A DNA stretch of 64,000 nt from Limosilactobacillus rudii (GTDB lineage: Bacteria; Bacillota; Bacilli; Lactobacillales; Lactobacillaceae). The stretch covers positions 105,858 through 169,857 of the forward strand of contig NZ_JACIVB010000060.1 of NCBI RefSeq assembly GCF_014145455.1, read 5' to 3'. A model generated the notes under the pieces. It was given only the letters and a program-made list of their open reading frames with translations. It made no database searches and was not told where the DNA came from. The first letter of the stretch is position 1. Each line of letters starts with the position of its first letter. Of this stretch, positions 1 through 13,602 are shown piece after piece. The position numbers were made by a program, and so were the translations under genes.

Positions 1-37
1 CAGATTGTTCTTTCACCCAGAAATAACTCTTTGCCAT
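1..37 (-). CDS. possible 5' end of next operon gene (truncated by window)
   Basis: An ATG at 37-35 opens a frame that stays open to the window edge (about 12 residues, beginning MAKSYFWVKEQS). It lies 13 bases after the rodA stop, and an AGG-containing stretch precedes it by a suitable distance, which suggests the next gene of the rodA operon. Too little is visible to name a product, and it may be a chance frame. Confidence 0.3.
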   Translation of the reverse strand, partial: MAKSYFWVKEQS

Positions 38-50
38 CTATATAACCTCG

Positions 51-1244
51 CTATCTAAATTCACGGTTACTACTAAACATATACGAATGGTGGTGATACC
101 GCATCGACATTACCATTCCAATTCCAATTAAATTACCAATTAGTGAAGACCCACCAGCACTTATAAATGGCAGTGGAATACCCGTTAATGGCAATAATCC
201 TATATTCATTCCAATATTTTCAAAGACATGGAATAGAATCATCATGATAACACCAGTCGAAATATATGCGTAAAATTCATTTTTTGTATCAAAAGTTACT
301 CGAATCATTAAGTAAATCAGTAATAAATAAATAAGGATCAATAAAACTCCACCAATAAAGCCAAAATTTTCCCCAATAACTGAGAAAATCATATCAGACT
401 CCCGAACTGGAACATATACCTTTGAATTATTAAAACCGGTTCCTGTAATGCCTCCAGATCCCACTGCTTTAATACTCTGCCAAAGCTGGTATCCCTGGTT
501 CGTTGTATCCTGTTCTGGATGGAGCCAAGTATCAACCCGATCAAACTGATAAGCCTGAAAACCTACATGTTCAAGAATTTGCCGTCCAATAGAACTGGTT
601 ACCATTGCTAAAGCAGAGCCACCAATGACAACTAATGCGATTGCTACAGGTGCAATGATTCGCCACGTAACCCCTGACACAAGGATCATTCCACAGAAGA
701 TTGCAAAGAAAACCATCCCTGTCCCAAAGTCGTTTTGGAATTTTAATGAGATTAAAATTGGAAGCAACCATAAAAACATTGTTCCAATTAATTTCCAATC
801 AGAATCAATCGTATGAACACTATAACGATTATTATGAGTTGTAATAACCCGCCCCATCATCAGAATATAGGCTGGTTTCATTATTTCTGACGGTTGAAAA
901 GTGAAGGGTCCAATTGCAAACCAACTTTTTGCCCCTGTACTTGCATAGTATGCCCGGCTATAAAATACCAGAATTGCAAACATCAGGAACACACTTAACC
1001 AGTATACAATTGGCGCCAATTTCCATAACTGTTCTGCATCAAACTGCATAATTACAACAATTAAGATTGTCCCCACAGCATACCAAACTAATTGCGTGAT
1101 AACCTGTCGTGCGACACTAGTCTGTTGCCGATCATGCACTGCTGCTACATAAATTGAAGCTAGCCCAATTAAGGCTAACAAGAGAACACAAAATATTATT
1201 CCCCAGTCAATCCGACTCTCTACATCATTTTGTGACCGTTGCAT
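51..1244 (-). CDS. rodA: RodA/FtsW-type peptidoglycan glycosyltransferase
   Basis: SEDS-family polytopic membrane protein of about 397 residues. The family polymerises lipid II glycan strands at the membrane, and the RodA branch serves side-wall elongation. About ten hydrophobic segments are visible. The family's C-terminal signature (PLTGIPLPFISAGGSS, then GNLIGIGMVMS) and the internal FQPSEIMKPAYI stretch are intact. The ATG at 1244 is preferred over an in-frame TTG two codons earlier because AAAGGAG lies seven bases upstream of it. Its neighbours mreB and murA fit RodA better than the divisome paralogue FtsW, but sequence alone does not exclude FtsW. Confidence 0.9.
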   Translation of the reverse strand: MQRSQNDVESRIDWGIIFCVLLLALIGLASIYVAAVHDRQQTSVARQVITQLVWYAVGTILIVVIMQFDAEQLWKLAPIVYWLSVFLMFAILVFYSRAYYASTGAKSWFAIGPFTFQPSEIMKPAYILMMGRVITTHNNRYSVHTIDSDWKLIGTMFLWLLPILISLKFQNDFGTGMVFFAIFCGMILVSGVTWRIIAPVAIALVVIGGSALAMVTSSIGRQILEHVGFQAYQFDRVDTWLHPEQDTTNQGYQLWQSIKAVGSGGITGTGFNNSKVYVPVRESDMIFSVIGENFGFIGGVLLILIYLLLIYLMIRVTFDTKNEFYAYISTGVIMMILFHVFENIGMNIGLLPLTGIPLPFISAGGSSLIGNLIGIGMVMSMRYHHHSYMFSSNREFR

Positions 1245-1292
1245 TACCAAACTCCTTTACAAACTATTAATTAAAGAGGATGGTTCACCAAA

Positions 1293-1517
1293 CTAATGCT
1301 GGTGAAGATGATATTGTTGAAGAACCATTTCTAATCCTTCTTCTTGTGAGCGAACATAAAACTCGCCCTGGTCGCCCATCAGCATCGCCTTGAAACGTTC
1401 ATTATCAGTTACGACTTCACCAATTAACCGCTCACCAATGAAAATTTGCTGAACAGGCTGGTTACGACGTTCAATATCTTTAACGCTGACTTCTATTTTT
1501 TTATCTTTCTTTGACAC
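1293..1517 (-). CDS. DUF2969 family small protein
   Basis: A 74-residue soluble, charged protein with a Lys-rich N-terminus (MSKKDKKIEV). It resembles the DUF2969 proteins found next to mreB and rodA in lactobacilli. It starts at a GTG with AAGGGTG upstream. It has no signal peptide or membrane segment. The function is unknown. Its position between yidD and rodA, with short gaps, suggests co-transcription with cell-shape genes. The family call is from recalled resemblance. Confidence 0.7.
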   Translation of the reverse strand: MSKKDKKIEVSVKDIERRNQPVQQIFIGERLIGEVVTDNERFKAMLMGDQGEFYVRSQEEGLEMVLQQYHLHQH

Positions 1518-1543
1518 TTTTTCACCCTTAATAACTATTATTG

Positions 1544-1777
1544 CTACTGACGACGAAAAGTAAAATGTTTTGGTACAGGATCAAAGCCACCATGTGCGAA
1601 TGGCTGGCAACGAAGAATCCGCCACAAACCTAACAAAATCCCTTTTAGGCCAAACCGTTGTAAAGCCTCCAGCATATACTGTGAGCAGGTCGGCATAAAA
1701 CGACAAACACGATAAGGTCGTCGTGCAGAAATTCCTTGCTGATACCAGCGGATAAACTTACATAATATCCTTACCAT
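1544..1777 (-). CDS. yidD: YidD membrane protein insertion efficiency factor
   Basis: About 77 residues with the YidD core: an amphipathic N-terminal helix (KFIRWYQQGIS), the cysteine-containing RFMPTCSQYMLEAL motif, and the C-terminal CQPFAHGGFDPVP signature. The family is thought to assist YidC/Sec membrane insertion at the inner face of the membrane. The ATG at 1777 is taken as start. An in-frame TTG at 1783, directly after the mreB stop and better spaced from GGAAG, is an equally serious alternative. It lies directly downstream of mreB and is probably translated from the same message. Confidence 0.88.
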   Translation of the reverse strand: MVRILCKFIRWYQQGISARRPYRVCRFMPTCSQYMLEALQRFGLKGILLGLWRILRCQPFAHGGFDPVPKHFTFRRQ

Positions 1778-1783
1778 CGACAA

Positions 1784-2776
1784 TTACTTCTTCCGCTCAG
1801 TTTTTTGCATTCGTTCTAACATTTCACCTGCGCCCTTGGCAACATTATCTAACGGATCTTGTGAAACAACAACCGGTACCTTTAAGCGTGCACTAAACAA
1901 TTGGTCAATTCCCTTTAGCAATGAGGTACCACCGGTTAACATTATTCCGCGGTCAATAATATCACTAGCCAGCTCAGGAGGAATCGTCTCCAAAACACTA
2001 ATTGCGGCTGAAACGATTTGTTCAAGCGTATCATGTAACGCCTCTTCAATTTCGTTTTCATTTACTGTAATTTGCTTTGGCATTCCGCTTGCAACATCAC
2101 GACCACGAACATCCATCGTTGCTGGGTCGTCAACACGCAAAGCTGTCCCTAATTCCATTTTAATTTTTTCTGCAGTGTGTTCACCGATTACTAGGCCATG
2201 CTTATTCTTAATATAAGAAGCAATATCACTGTTCATCTTGTCACCAGCCATACGGATTGATTGGCTAGAAACAATATCACCTAGTGAGAGAATTGCAATA
2301 TCACTGGTACCGCCTCCCATATCAATCACCATGTTTCCACGTGGCTTGAATATATCAAGGCCAGCACCAATTGCGGCTACTTTCGGCTCATATTCGAGGT
2401 AGACCTTTCCACCGCCTGATTGCTCAGCAGCCTGAATAATTGCCTTACGCTCAATTTCAGTAATGTTGGTTGGGGCGCAAATCATAATATTAGGCTTTGA
2501 CATAAACCCTTTGACGCTTAACTTACCAATAAAGTAGGAAAGCATCTCTTGAGTAACATCAAAATCAGAAATAACACCATCTTTTAATGGACGAATAGCG
2601 CGAATGTTGCTTGGTGTCCGTCCCACCATCCGGTAAGCCTCTGATCCAACAGCCAATACTTTATTGGTTTTGGTGTCAACCGCAACAACAGACGGTTCAT
2701 TTAGAACGATGCCCTTGCCCTGAACATAAATCAAAACATTGGCAGTTCCTAAATCAATTCCAATATCCTTTGCCAT
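1784..2776 (-). CDS. mreB: MreB/Mbl-type rod-shape actin homologue
   Basis: 330 residues, the usual MreB length. The actin-fold ATP-binding signatures are present: DIGIDLGTANVLIYV near the N-terminus (phosphate 1), MVIDMGGGTSDIAILS around residue 150 (phosphate 2), and GIMLTGGTSLLKGI around 280 (adenosine motif). The protein forms membrane-associated filaments that guide side-wall synthesis. The AAGGAG ribosome site is well placed. mreC and mreD are not adjacent, so this may be a stand-alone Mbl/MreBH-like paralogue. An extended -10 promoter lies just upstream, and rodA lies downstream in the same direction. Confidence 0.92.
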   Translation of the reverse strand: MAKDIGIDLGTANVLIYVQGKGIVLNEPSVVAVDTKTNKVLAVGSEAYRMVGRTPSNIRAIRPLKDGVISDFDVTQEMLSYFIGKLSVKGFMSKPNIMICAPTNITEIERKAIIQAAEQSGGGKVYLEYEPKVAAIGAGLDIFKPRGNMVIDMGGGTSDIAILSLGDIVSSQSIRMAGDKMNSDIASYIKNKHGLVIGEHTAEKIKMELGTALRVDDPATMDVRGRDVASGMPKQITVNENEIEEALHDTLEQIVSAAISVLETIPPELASDIIDRGIMLTGGTSLLKGIDQLFSARLKVPVVVSQDPLDNVAKGAGEMLERMQKTERKK

Positions 2777-2836
2777 TAATTTCTTCTCCTTCTAGCTAGT
2801 TAAGTGTTACCACTAAACTCGTTAATATCGTTCGTA

Positions 2837-2865
2837 ATTATACCACAAAATAGGGGTAAGACAGA
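2837..2865 (-). promoter_or_regulatory. promoter for mreB-yidD-rodA unit
   Basis: On the minus strand a perfect TATAAT (2842-2837) is preceded by TGG, giving an extended -10 (TGGTATAAT). The -35 region (TCTGTC, 2865-2860) is poor, as is common for extended -10 promoters. It lies about 60 bases before the mreB start. Confidence 0.55.
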
Positions 2866-2888
2866 AATCACTAGTGGTCCCCATCCCC

Positions 2889-4205
2889 TTAATCTTGATT
2901 TGTTTTATTTTTTGATGGTTTTACGGATAGCTTAATTTTATCATCGACATCAACGCGATCAATTTTAGCGCCTAATTGCTGTAACTTTTGATGAAGGTGA
3001 TAATAACCACGATCAATGTATTTCAAATTACGTACCTGGGTAATTCCATCAGCCGCAAGTCCAGCCAAAACTAAGGCTGCTCCTGCTCGAAGGTCCGAAG
3101 CTGCCACTTCTGCCCCGCTAAAATGCGTTGGACCATTCAAAACTGCAACTGGACCATTAATTTGAAATTCTGCATTCATTCGCCTTAATTCTTCAAGGTG
3201 CATAAAGCGTTTTTCAAAGATGGTCTCATCAAGGGTACTTGTCCCATTTGCTAAAAGCTGTAAAACAGAGATCTGTGGTTGTAGGTCAGTTGGAAAACCA
3301 GGATATGGCAACGTCTTAATATTCGTTGGTAATAAAACCGAGGTACCTAATACCCGAATCCCATCTCGTTGTACTACAACTGTGACACCCATTTCTTCAA
3401 GTTTAGCAATTAATGAAGAATTGTGTTTAGCAATTGCATCTTCAACAACAACATCACCATTAGTAATAGCTGCAGCAATCATAAATGTTCCTGCTTCAAT
3501 TCGATCCGGCATTACATGGTGTTCACACCCATGCAAAAAATTAACACCTTGAATACGAATAACTTCCGTCCCGGCGCCATGAACACGTGCTCCCATTTTA
3601 TTAAGCATATTTGCAAGATCAACAATCTCTGGTTCACTGGCTGCATTTTCAATTGTTGTTATTCCCTGGGCAAGAGTTGCTGCCATCATAATATTTTGCG
3701 TCGCACCAACACTTGGAAAATCAAGATAAATATGGTCACCAATTAAATGTTCAGCATGAGCTTCTAAATAACCATCATGCTGCTCAATAATAGCACCTAA
3801 TTGCCGAAGCCCCTTTAAATGTAAGTCAATTGGTCGCGATCCAATTGCACATCCCCCGGGCAACGCTATTTGAGCATGCCCGGTTCGCGCAAGCAATGGC
3901 CCCAAAACGACCATTGAGGCTCGCATTCGACTTACGTACTCTAAGGGTGCTTCAGACGACACCGGGTTAGAAGCATCAAGTGTTAATAAGTGATTTTCTT
4001 CATCAAAGTTTATTTTTAGGTTTAAGAACCGTAATAGTTGGTTCATTGTTGTTACATCCGATAAGATTGGGACATTGGACAATTGGATAGTTCCGCTTGA
4101 AGCAAGAATCGCAGCCGCTTGGATTGGCAGAACTGCATTCTTTGCCCCTTCAACTTTTACCCGACCAGCTAATCGTTGTCCGCCCTTGACAATAATTTTC
4201 TCCAT
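2889..4205 (-). CDS. murA: UDP-N-acetylglucosamine 1-carboxyvinyltransferase
   Basis: 438 residues. It transfers enolpyruvate from PEP to UDP-GlcNAc, the first committed step of peptidoglycan synthesis. The catalytic cysteine sits in [13 protein letters not shown] (Cys119), and the N-terminal GAKNAVLP substrate loop is present, as is [12 protein letters not shown] near the C-terminus. A Cys at this position predicts fosfomycin sensitivity at target level. Low-GC Gram-positives often have two MurA paralogues; this one, next to the ATP synthase operon and a DUF1146 gene, matches the arrangement of one of them. It follows the upstream small membrane protein by 18 bases and is probably co-transcribed with it. 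Confidence 0.96.
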   Translation of the reverse strand: MEKIIVKGGQRLAGRVKVEGAKNAVLPIQAAAILASSGTIQLSNVPILSDVTTMNQLLRFLNLKINFDEENHLLTLDASNPVSSEAPLEYVSRMRASMVVLGPLLARTGHAQIALPGGCAIGSRPIDLHLKGLRQLGAIIEQHDGYLEAHAEHLIGDHIYLDFPSVGATQNIMMAATLAQGITTIENAASEPEIVDLANMLNKMGARVHGAGTEVIRIQGVNFLHGCEHHVMPDRIEAGTFMIAAAITNGDVVVEDAIAKHNSSLIAKLEEMGVTVVVQRDGIRVLGTSVLLPTNIKTLPYPGFPTDLQPQISVLQLLANGTSTLDETIFEKRFMHLEELRRMNAEFQINGPVAVLNGPTHFSGAEVAASDLRAGAALVLAGLAADGITQVRNLKYIDRGYYHLHQKLQQLGAKIDRVDVDDKIKLSVKPSKNKTNQD

Positions 4206-4223
4206 AAGTTCCTCCAGTGATAA

Positions 4224-4487
4224 CTATCGAATTAAATAGGTCAAGTTGCCAATTGCGCTTAGAATATTGAGGAAAAATGTCGCACACAAATATCCTAGCC
4301 CAGTGGCCATTAAAACAATAAGTAAAGGTAACGTTCGCGGTGGTCGGTTAAAAAAATGTTCAAAATGAATACCCTGAATAGCAATAAATGCTAACCAAAC
4401 AAAGGCAAGTTGGACAATAATCTCTATCAGTGCCCGTAAACCAGTAATTTGCAATCGATCACCTTCTTTTAAACTAAATTTAATCAT
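4224..4487 (-). CDS. DUF1146 (YwzB-like) membrane protein
   Basis: 87 residues with two hydrophobic segments (about residues 18-40 and 52-75) separated by a short basic loop containing NRPPRTLP. The size, topology and position between the ATP synthase operon and murA match the DUF1146 family of Firmicutes. The function is unknown. It ends 18 bases before murA, so the two are probably one unit starting after the atp terminator. Confidence 0.75.
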   Translation of the reverse strand: MIKFSLKEGDRLQITGLRALIEIIVQLAFVWLAFIAIQGIHFEHFFNRPPRTLPLLIVLMATGLGYLCATFFLNILSAIGNLTYLIR

Positions 4488-4560
4488 ATCATATCACATC
4501 ACCAAATTACCGCTTTATGAAAAAGCTTAATGTTATATTAAATAAGATAGCAATTTGAGT

Positions 4561-4600
4561 AAAAAAAAAGGATTCATGACATTAGTCATAATTCCTTTAA
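4561..4600 (-). terminator. terminator of the atp operon
   Basis: On the minus strand a stem of AAGGAATTATGAC pairs with its imperfect complement around a TAAT loop, followed by a run of nine T. It lies about 20 bases after the atpC stop. Confidence 0.85.
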
Positions 4601-4621
4601 TATTGTTAAAATTCAAACTGC

Positions 4622-5050
4622 CTAAATATTGCGTTGCTTAGAAGCCTTCAAACGATTGATTGCACGCTTAAGGTGAACCTCAGCACGTGACAAGTCATTT
4701 TGATTATGCTTCTTCTTTGCTTCTGCAATAGCAGATTCAGAACGTTCCTTAGCTTTTTGAGCACGCTCAACGTCAATTGTTTCAGGCATTTCAGCACTAT
4801 CAGCTGCGATTGTAGCGTTATGACCATCAAATTGAATGATTCCACCGTTAACAGCAGCGACTTCATCAGTGCCTTCAGAATGTTTAATTCGGACTGTACT
4901 GATCTCTAGCGCAGCAATTAATGGTACGTGGTTAGCCATGATACCCATTTGTCCACCAGCAGTGTTCATCACAAGCATCGTAACCTTATCATTATCATAG
5001 ACGGTGCCATCTGGAGTAATAATAGTGACCTTAAAAGTATTTTCAGCCAT
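4622..5050 (-). CDS. atpC: F1Fo-ATP synthase epsilon subunit
   Basis: 142 residues. It has an N-terminal beta-sandwich (about residues 1-85, with GQMGIMANHVPLIAALE) and a C-terminal helical hairpin with many Lys, Glu and Ala. The subunit belongs to the central stalk and regulates ATPase activity. It is the last gene of the operon, starting 11 bases after atpD with GGAGGG upstream. In lactic acid bacteria the complex mainly runs as an ATP-driven proton pump for acid tolerance. Confidence 0.96.
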   Translation of the reverse strand: MAENTFKVTIITPDGTVYDNDKVTMLVMNTAGGQMGIMANHVPLIAALEISTVRIKHSEGTDEVAAVNGGIIQFDGHNATIAADSAEMPETIDVERAQKAKERSESAIAEAKKKHNQNDLSRAEVHLKRAINRLKASKQRNI

Positions 5051-5061
5051 AATTATCCCTC

Positions 5062-7462
<2,401 letters not shown>

Positions 7463-7496
7463 TAAATCTCACCGTCCTTTCGACTAATCATTATAA

Positions 7497-9062
<1,566 letters not shown>

Positions 9063-9605
9063 TTATCTAACTAGTAAACGACGAATTTGCTTAATCTTTG
9101 AGCTGAGGCTGCCATCCAGTGTCTTATTTTCAACATGGACAATAACCCCACCTAAAATTTCTGGATCAACATGTTCAGTTAATGTAATCTCATTAGCGCC
9201 AAAACGCTTTGCAAGATTGGTCTTTAGTTGATCCGCCTGTTGTTTATCGAGTTGGATCGCTGTGGTAACGTCAGCATGCATCCGCTTCATTTTACGGTCA
9301 TACCGCCGTTCAAACTCATCAATAATTGCGACCATACAGTCAATGCGGCCGTAATCAAAAACCATTTGGATTAAGTTAGCAACATACTTTGAAGCACCTT
9401 GCTTTAAATCCTTAATCAATGATTTCTTTTCATCAAGTGACAGTTGAACTCCCGCAAGTGCGGCGTCCAATCCCTCGTTGTCCTCAAAGACTTGGCGTAA
9501 AGCAATCAGTTCTTGATAAGTTTGATCGAGTTCGTTATCAGCATCGACCAATTCGAACAGTGCCTTTGCATAGCGCTCAGCGACTGTCTTCTTATCAAGA
9601 CTCAT
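9063..9605 (-). CDS. atpH: F1Fo-ATP synthase delta subunit
   Basis: 180 residues, all-helical N-terminal domain and a C-terminal segment with the family motif ([21 protein letters not shown]). The subunit is part of the peripheral stator joining F1 to subunit b. The ATG at 9605 lies 11 bases inside the end of atpF, so translation of the two is probably coupled. Confidence 0.96.
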   Translation of the reverse strand: MSLDKKTVAERYAKALFELVDADNELDQTYQELIALRQVFEDNEGLDAALAGVQLSLDEKKSLIKDLKQGASKYVANLIQMVFDYGRIDCMVAIIDEFERRYDRKMKRMHADVTTAIQLDKQQADQLKTNLAKRFGANEITLTEHVDPEILGGVIVHVENKTLDGSLSSKIKQIRRLLVR

Positions 9606-10113
9606 GTTCTACCAACCCTTCAATGTAGGAATCGATCAATTCTTTTTGATCGTCTGCCTTTAATTCTTTTTGGATGAGTTTGGAAGCAATCTCAATAGAT
9701 AAGTTTGCAACGTCATCCTTAGCACTATTTAATGCATCGCGCCGTGCCTGTTCAGCATCTTGTTGTGCTTGTTGCTTGAGAGCTTGTGCATCTTGTTGTG
9801 CTGTTTCGACAATTTGTGCTCGTTGAGTCTCACCTGACTTTTTAGCATTACTTACAATCTCAGCAGCTTCTTGTCGGGAATTTTGTAACTCAGCTTGACG
9901 TTTAGCAGCCATTTTTTCGGCACTTTCACGTGAACGAGCAGCATTATCAATGTCATTAGCAATCTTGTCCGCACGTTTTTTCATCATATCCGTTACGGGC
10001 TTCCAAGCGAAGTGCTTAACCAACAACATCAAGATAATGAAAGTAACGATGTAGAATACTAAGTCACCAATGTATAAACTGTTTGATTCAGCTAACACAC
10101 TGTTTACAAACAT
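9595..10113 (-). CDS. atpF: F1Fo-ATP synthase b subunit
   Basis: 172 residues. One N-terminal membrane helix (about residues 13-34, [15 protein letters not shown]) is followed by a long charged helix, roughly residues 45-160, rich in Ala, Gln, Glu and Lys, forming the parallel dimeric stator stalk. It overlaps atpH by 11 bases. Confidence 0.96.
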   Translation of the reverse strand: MFVNSVLAESNSLYIGDLVFYIVTFIILMLLVKHFAWKPVTDMMKKRADKIANDIDNAARSRESAEKMAAKRQAELQNSRQEAAEIVSNAKKSGETQRAQIVETAQQDAQALKQQAQQDAEQARRDALNSAKDDVANLSIEIASKLIQKELKADDQKELIDSYIEGLVEHES

Positions 10114-10161
10114 CTATTGACACCTCCTTATCTTAAAAAATTAAAAACTCAATTAAAATAA

Positions 10162-10401
<240 letters not shown>

Positions 10402-10404
10402 TTA

Positions 10405-11112
10405 TTATTCGGAAATCTTCCGAGAAATATAAACCGTCGTTAATGTTACAAAGACATATGCCTGAATTGAACCAATAAATACGGAGAATCCTTGCCATGC
10501 AAGTTCCAAAATCAATCCTGGAATAATGGTTAAGGCTCCATGAGAGAATGCCATGTTGGCGATTAAACTCATCAAAAGTTCACCGGCAAAAATGTTACCA
10601 AAGATACGGAGACCTAGAGTCAAGAAGTTAGCAAAATCTTCGATGATATTGACAGGGAGCATCAAAGTAAATGGTTTAGTGTACCCTTTAAGATATCCAC
10701 CAAGGCCATTATGAGCAACCCCTGCAGCATGTGCTAATACCATTACCATCAAGGAAAGCGTTAACGTAACAACTGGATCTGCCGTTGGACTTCTAAGTAC
10801 TTCAGCCCCATTCCAATGGAATTGGAAAATTAAACCGAATTGGTTTGCAAAGAAGATGAAGACAAATAAGACAAAGGCAAAAAAGCTATAATGTCCTTGT
10901 TCAGATGCCGGCATCTGACTTCGTACAATTCCGTTAGTAAAGTCCACTAACCACTCAAATACGTTTTGTGCGCCAGTAGGCTTCATTTGGATCTTTCGTG
11001 ACATCCCGTAAAGAGTGAAGAACACGATTGCGTAGATAATCAGTCCAGAAACAATATTCGTTGTATTGAAAGTGAGTCCGAAAAGCTTAAAAGTTAAAGC
11101 ATCACCGCCCAT
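10405..11112 (-). CDS. atpB: F1Fo-ATP synthase a subunit
   Basis: 235 residues, five or six membrane helices. The essential arginine of the proton channel is in [15 protein letters not shown], and the last helices ([18 protein letters not shown]) are typical. It is the first gene of the operon. An atpI gene is not found upstream; the next gene upstream is the uracil permease. Confidence 0.96.
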   Translation of the reverse strand: MGGDALTFKLFGLTFNTTNIVSGLIIYAIVFFTLYGMSRKIQMKPTGAQNVFEWLVDFTNGIVRSQMPASEQGHYSFFAFVLFVFIFFANQFGLIFQFHWNGAEVLRSPTADPVVTLTLSLMVMVLAHAAGVAHNGLGGYLKGYTKPFTLMLPVNIIEDFANFLTLGLRIFGNIFAGELLMSLIANMAFSHGALTIIPGLILELAWQGFSVFIGSIQAYVFVTLTTVYISRKISE

Positions 11113-11204
11113 TCATATTCCACCTCTTTCCTTATAACAATAATTTGGCTTGTAAATTGGACGAACGTTGCAAATAAAACGAACTACCCCAAGTTACGAA
11201 TGTT

Positions 11205-11233
11205 AATATATCATTAATTTAGTTAAAATTCAA
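11205..11233 (-). promoter_or_regulatory. candidate atp operon promoter
   Basis: On the minus strand TTGAAT (11233-11228), a 17-base spacer, then TATATT (11210-11205). It lies about 95 bases before the atpB start in an otherwise geneless 290-base gap. Confidence 0.5.
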
Positions 11234-11282
11234 AAAAATCTTGGTAATAACGACCCTTCCTAATCGACTGATAACATCACTA

Positions 11283-11296
11283 AGAAAGCGCTTTTT
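11283..11296. promoter_or_regulatory. cre-like palindrome upstream of atpB
   Basis: AGAAAGCGCTTTTT has the palindromic AAAGCGCTTT core of CcpA-binding cre sites but two departures from TGNAANCGNWNNCA. It lies 50 bases upstream of the candidate atp promoter, an unusual place for a repressing site. The rest of the gap (11113-11403) holds nothing else I can name. Confidence 0.3.
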
Positions 11297-11403
11297 AGTT
11301 TTTTATAAACTTTTTATTTCAATCTGTGTTTTTGTGAACCTTTAATACCGTTTTGCCTTTTATAGCAACAAATACACGACCTAAGCTCGCTACTATCTAC
11401 AAT

Positions 11404-12675
11404 TTACATCTCACTCTTTGCTTTTGCTGGCAGTATTAGATTCATTATAATTCCTAAGATTGCCGCCACTGCTAATCCCGAAAACTGATACTTTCCCAAT
11501 TGTAGATAAGCATTACCAATTCCGATAACCAAAATAACTGATGAAATCATTAAATTTCTTTTTTCATTAAAGTCAATTTTATTTTCAATCATCACACGTA
11601 ATCCGCTCGATGCAATCACCCCAAATAATAGAAATGAAATTCCGCCAATTACCGGTGAAGGAATTGATTCAATTAGCGCGCTTAACTTACCAATAAAACT
11701 AAAGCAGATTGCAAAAACAGCTGCACCTGCAATAACATAAACTGAATGAACTCGTGTAATTGCCATCACACCAATATTTTCACCATAACTCGTAACCGGC
11801 GGACCACCGACAAAACCAGCAATGATTGATGCTGTTCCATCCCCAGCCAGGGTGTGGTTTAAGCCAGGATCTTTAAAGTAATTACGCTCTGTAAGTTCGT
11901 TTAAGACCATAATATGACCAAGATGTTCGGTCATTGTAACAAAGGCAATCGGCGCCATACTTAAAATCGCACCCCAGTATAATTGCGGATGATAATTAAT
12001 AAATGGTAATTGGAATGCAGGCAAACTAAACCAGTGAGCCTTCATAACCGGTGTAAAATTAACGACTCCAAATAAGACGGCAATAATATATCCTGCTACA
12101 ATCCCCATTAAAATCGGAATCAAGCCTAAGAAACCCTTAAAGTACATATTAAACGCTACCGTTACGACCATTGTTAACATTGCAACAGCAAAAAAACGTA
12201 AATCATAATTGCCAGTTGCCGAATTAATTGTAGCGTCCTTTGCCGCAGTTCCTGCTAATGAAAGACCAATTACCACGACAATTGGTCCGACAACAATCGG
12301 TGGTAAAACTCGATCAATCCACCGGGAACCAATTCTTGATACAACCATTGCCACAATTAAATATACACACCCAACCGCAATCGTTCCCTGGGCAATCCCC
12401 GGGTATCCGGTTGTCTTCATTAACGCCATCATGGGAACAACAAACGAAAAACTTGATCCCATATAAGCTGGAATTTTATGCTTTGTAATAAGCAAGTACA
12501 TCAACGTACCAACTCCGGAACTAAATAGCGCTATCCCGGGATTTAGACCTACTAAAATGGGAACTAAAACCGTTGAACCAAACATAGAAAACATATGTTG
12601 TAATGATAGGCCCAACCAGTGTCCTGGGGTAGGGCGCTCATCAACATCTAATACAACATTATCACGGTGTGCCAT
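11404..12675 (-). CDS. pyrP: uracil permease, NCS2 family
   Basis: About 423 residues with 12-14 hydrophobic segments. It belongs to the nucleobase-cation symporter-2 family and imports uracil with protons. The family motif containing the substrate-binding glutamate (AFVTMTEHLGHIMVLNEL) and the GGPPVTSYGENIGVMAIT segment are intact. The ATG at 12675 is chosen because AAGGAGG lies seven bases upstream; the frame extends 15 codons further 5', but into the attenuator hairpin. Specificity for uracil rather than xanthine is supported by the PyrR-type attenuator in its leader and by upp 4 kb upstream. Confidence 0.92.
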   Translation of the reverse strand: MAHRDNVVLDVDERPTPGHWLGLSLQHMFSMFGSTVLVPILVGLNPGIALFSSGVGTLMYLLITKHKIPAYMGSSFSFVVPMMALMKTTGYPGIAQGTIAVGCVYLIVAMVVSRIGSRWIDRVLPPIVVGPIVVVIGLSLAGTAAKDATINSATGNYDLRFFAVAMLTMVVTVAFNMYFKGFLGLIPILMGIVAGYIIAVLFGVVNFTPVMKAHWFSLPAFQLPFINYHPQLYWGAILSMAPIAFVTMTEHLGHIMVLNELTERNYFKDPGLNHTLAGDGTASIIAGFVGGPPVTSYGENIGVMAITRVHSVYVIAGAAVFAICFSFIGKLSALIESIPSPVIGGISFLLFGVIASSGLRVMIENKIDFNEKRNLMISSVILVIGIGNAYLQLGKYQFSGLAVAAILGIIMNLILPAKAKSEM

Positions 12676-12689
12676 AAGACCCTCCTTAA

Positions 12690-12726
12690 GAAAAAACGAC
12701 CTTGAAGTCCCCCACTTCAAAGTCGT
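12690..12726 (-). terminator. attenuator terminator in the pyrP leader
   Basis: A 13-bp stem (ACGACTTTGAAGT with its complement, one G-U pair) around a GGGGG loop and followed by TTTTTT, 15 bases before the pyrP ribosome site. It sits inside the leader, so it would stop transcription before the gene. Its 5' arm contains CTTTGAAG, which is complementary to the 3' arm of the PyrR hairpin upstream. Confidence 0.85.
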
Positions 12727-12773
12727 CTCATCCTATAGTCCTATTTTAAAAAACTATTTTGAATTTATCCGTA

Positions 12774-12805
12774 CCTTTGAAGCCTCACGGGACTTCGTTT
12801 AAAGG
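12774..12805 (-). promoter_or_regulatory. PyrR-binding RNA hairpin (anti-antiterminator)
   Basis: In the minus-strand RNA, CCTTT and AAAGG form the base of a hairpin whose loop region reads TCCCGTGAGGCT (12792-12781), matching the known PyrR recognition consensus UCCNGNGAGRCU. Its 3' arm (GCTTCAAAGG) can instead pair with the terminator's 5' arm to form an antiterminator. Known mechanism: with UMP, PyrR stabilises this hairpin and the terminator forms. Confidence 0.85.
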
Positions 12806-12825
12806 TCTATTTATAAGTTATTCGT

Positions 12826-12854
12826 ATACTACTTTGTTTTTGCCGAATTGTCAA
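12826..12854 (-). promoter_or_regulatory. pyrP promoter
   Basis: TTGACA (12854-12849), 17-base spacer, TAGTAT (12831-12826) on the minus strand. The -35 box lies in the last codons of the upstream YibE/F gene. Transcription would begin just before the PyrR hairpin. Confidence 0.6.
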
Positions 12855-13602
12855 CAATAGATTTTCGCCGTTTTGCCATTACCCATGATGTCATTGGGAC
12901 AGTAATTAGAACCCCGATAAACGAAATTAAAATTTCAATTATTTCTGCTACAAAAATTTTATTATTCATAATTGTTCCAAATGAATAGTGAAGGCCCAAA
13001 AACCAGATGAATAATGCCAAGAATCCGCCAAAAAAGCCAAAGAATAATGTATTAAAGGTCGTTCCGATTATTTGCCGACCAATTGCCATTCCACTATGAA
13101 TTAATTGACGATCAGTTCTTTCTGGGTGATTCGTCAGAATTTCAGTTAACCCGGATGCAATTGCCATTGCCGCTTCCGCAATTGCTCCCAGTGTACTTAA
13201 AATCGTCGTTGTTACTGAAACTTTTAAATAGCTGATTCCAATGAGGATTGACATCCCTTCTAATTCATCACTATCTTCTGTGCCGAATCCTTGAACCATT
13301 GCCCAGTGTTCGACAATAAAAATTAAAATAAGTATCAAGCCAAGCACTATTAGTGATGAATAAAACGCAGTAACGGTTGTCCGTAAATCATCCTCCCCCA
13401 TAAAAATTGTTATGGCTAAAATCGTCGTCCCAATGGTCACTGTTACAAAGAGAGGGGGAACATGAAACGCTACTAACACAACCGCAAAGTAAAGGAAGCC
13501 GAAATTAAGTAATAAACTCATAAAAGCGGTCCACCCCTGTTTGCCACCAACTAAAACCATTAATATAAGGAGTACTATCCCTAAACCGGTAATCGTTGTC
13601 AT
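12829..13602 (-). CDS. YibE/F family membrane protein (second of pair)
   Basis: 257 residues with about seven membrane segments and the YibE/F core (GAIAEAAMAIASGLTE, then GRQIIGTTFNTLFFGFFGGFLALF). The family function is unknown. The ATG overlaps the stop of the preceding YibE/F gene, so the two are translationally coupled and probably form a hetero-complex. It lacks the extracytoplasmic N-terminal region of its partner. Confidence 0.82.
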   Translation of the reverse strand: MTTITGLGIVLLILMVLVGGKQGWTAFMSLLLNFGFLYFAVVLVAFHVPPLFVTVTIGTTILAITIFMGEDDLRTTVTAFYSSLIVLGLILILIFIVEHWAMVQGFGTEDSDELEGMSILIGISYLKVSVTTTILSTLGAIAEAAMAIASGLTEILTNHPERTDRQLIHSGMAIGRQIIGTTFNTLFFGFFGGFLALFIWFLGLHYSFGTIMNNKIFVAEIIEILISFIGVLITVPMTSWVMAKRRKSIVDNSAKTK

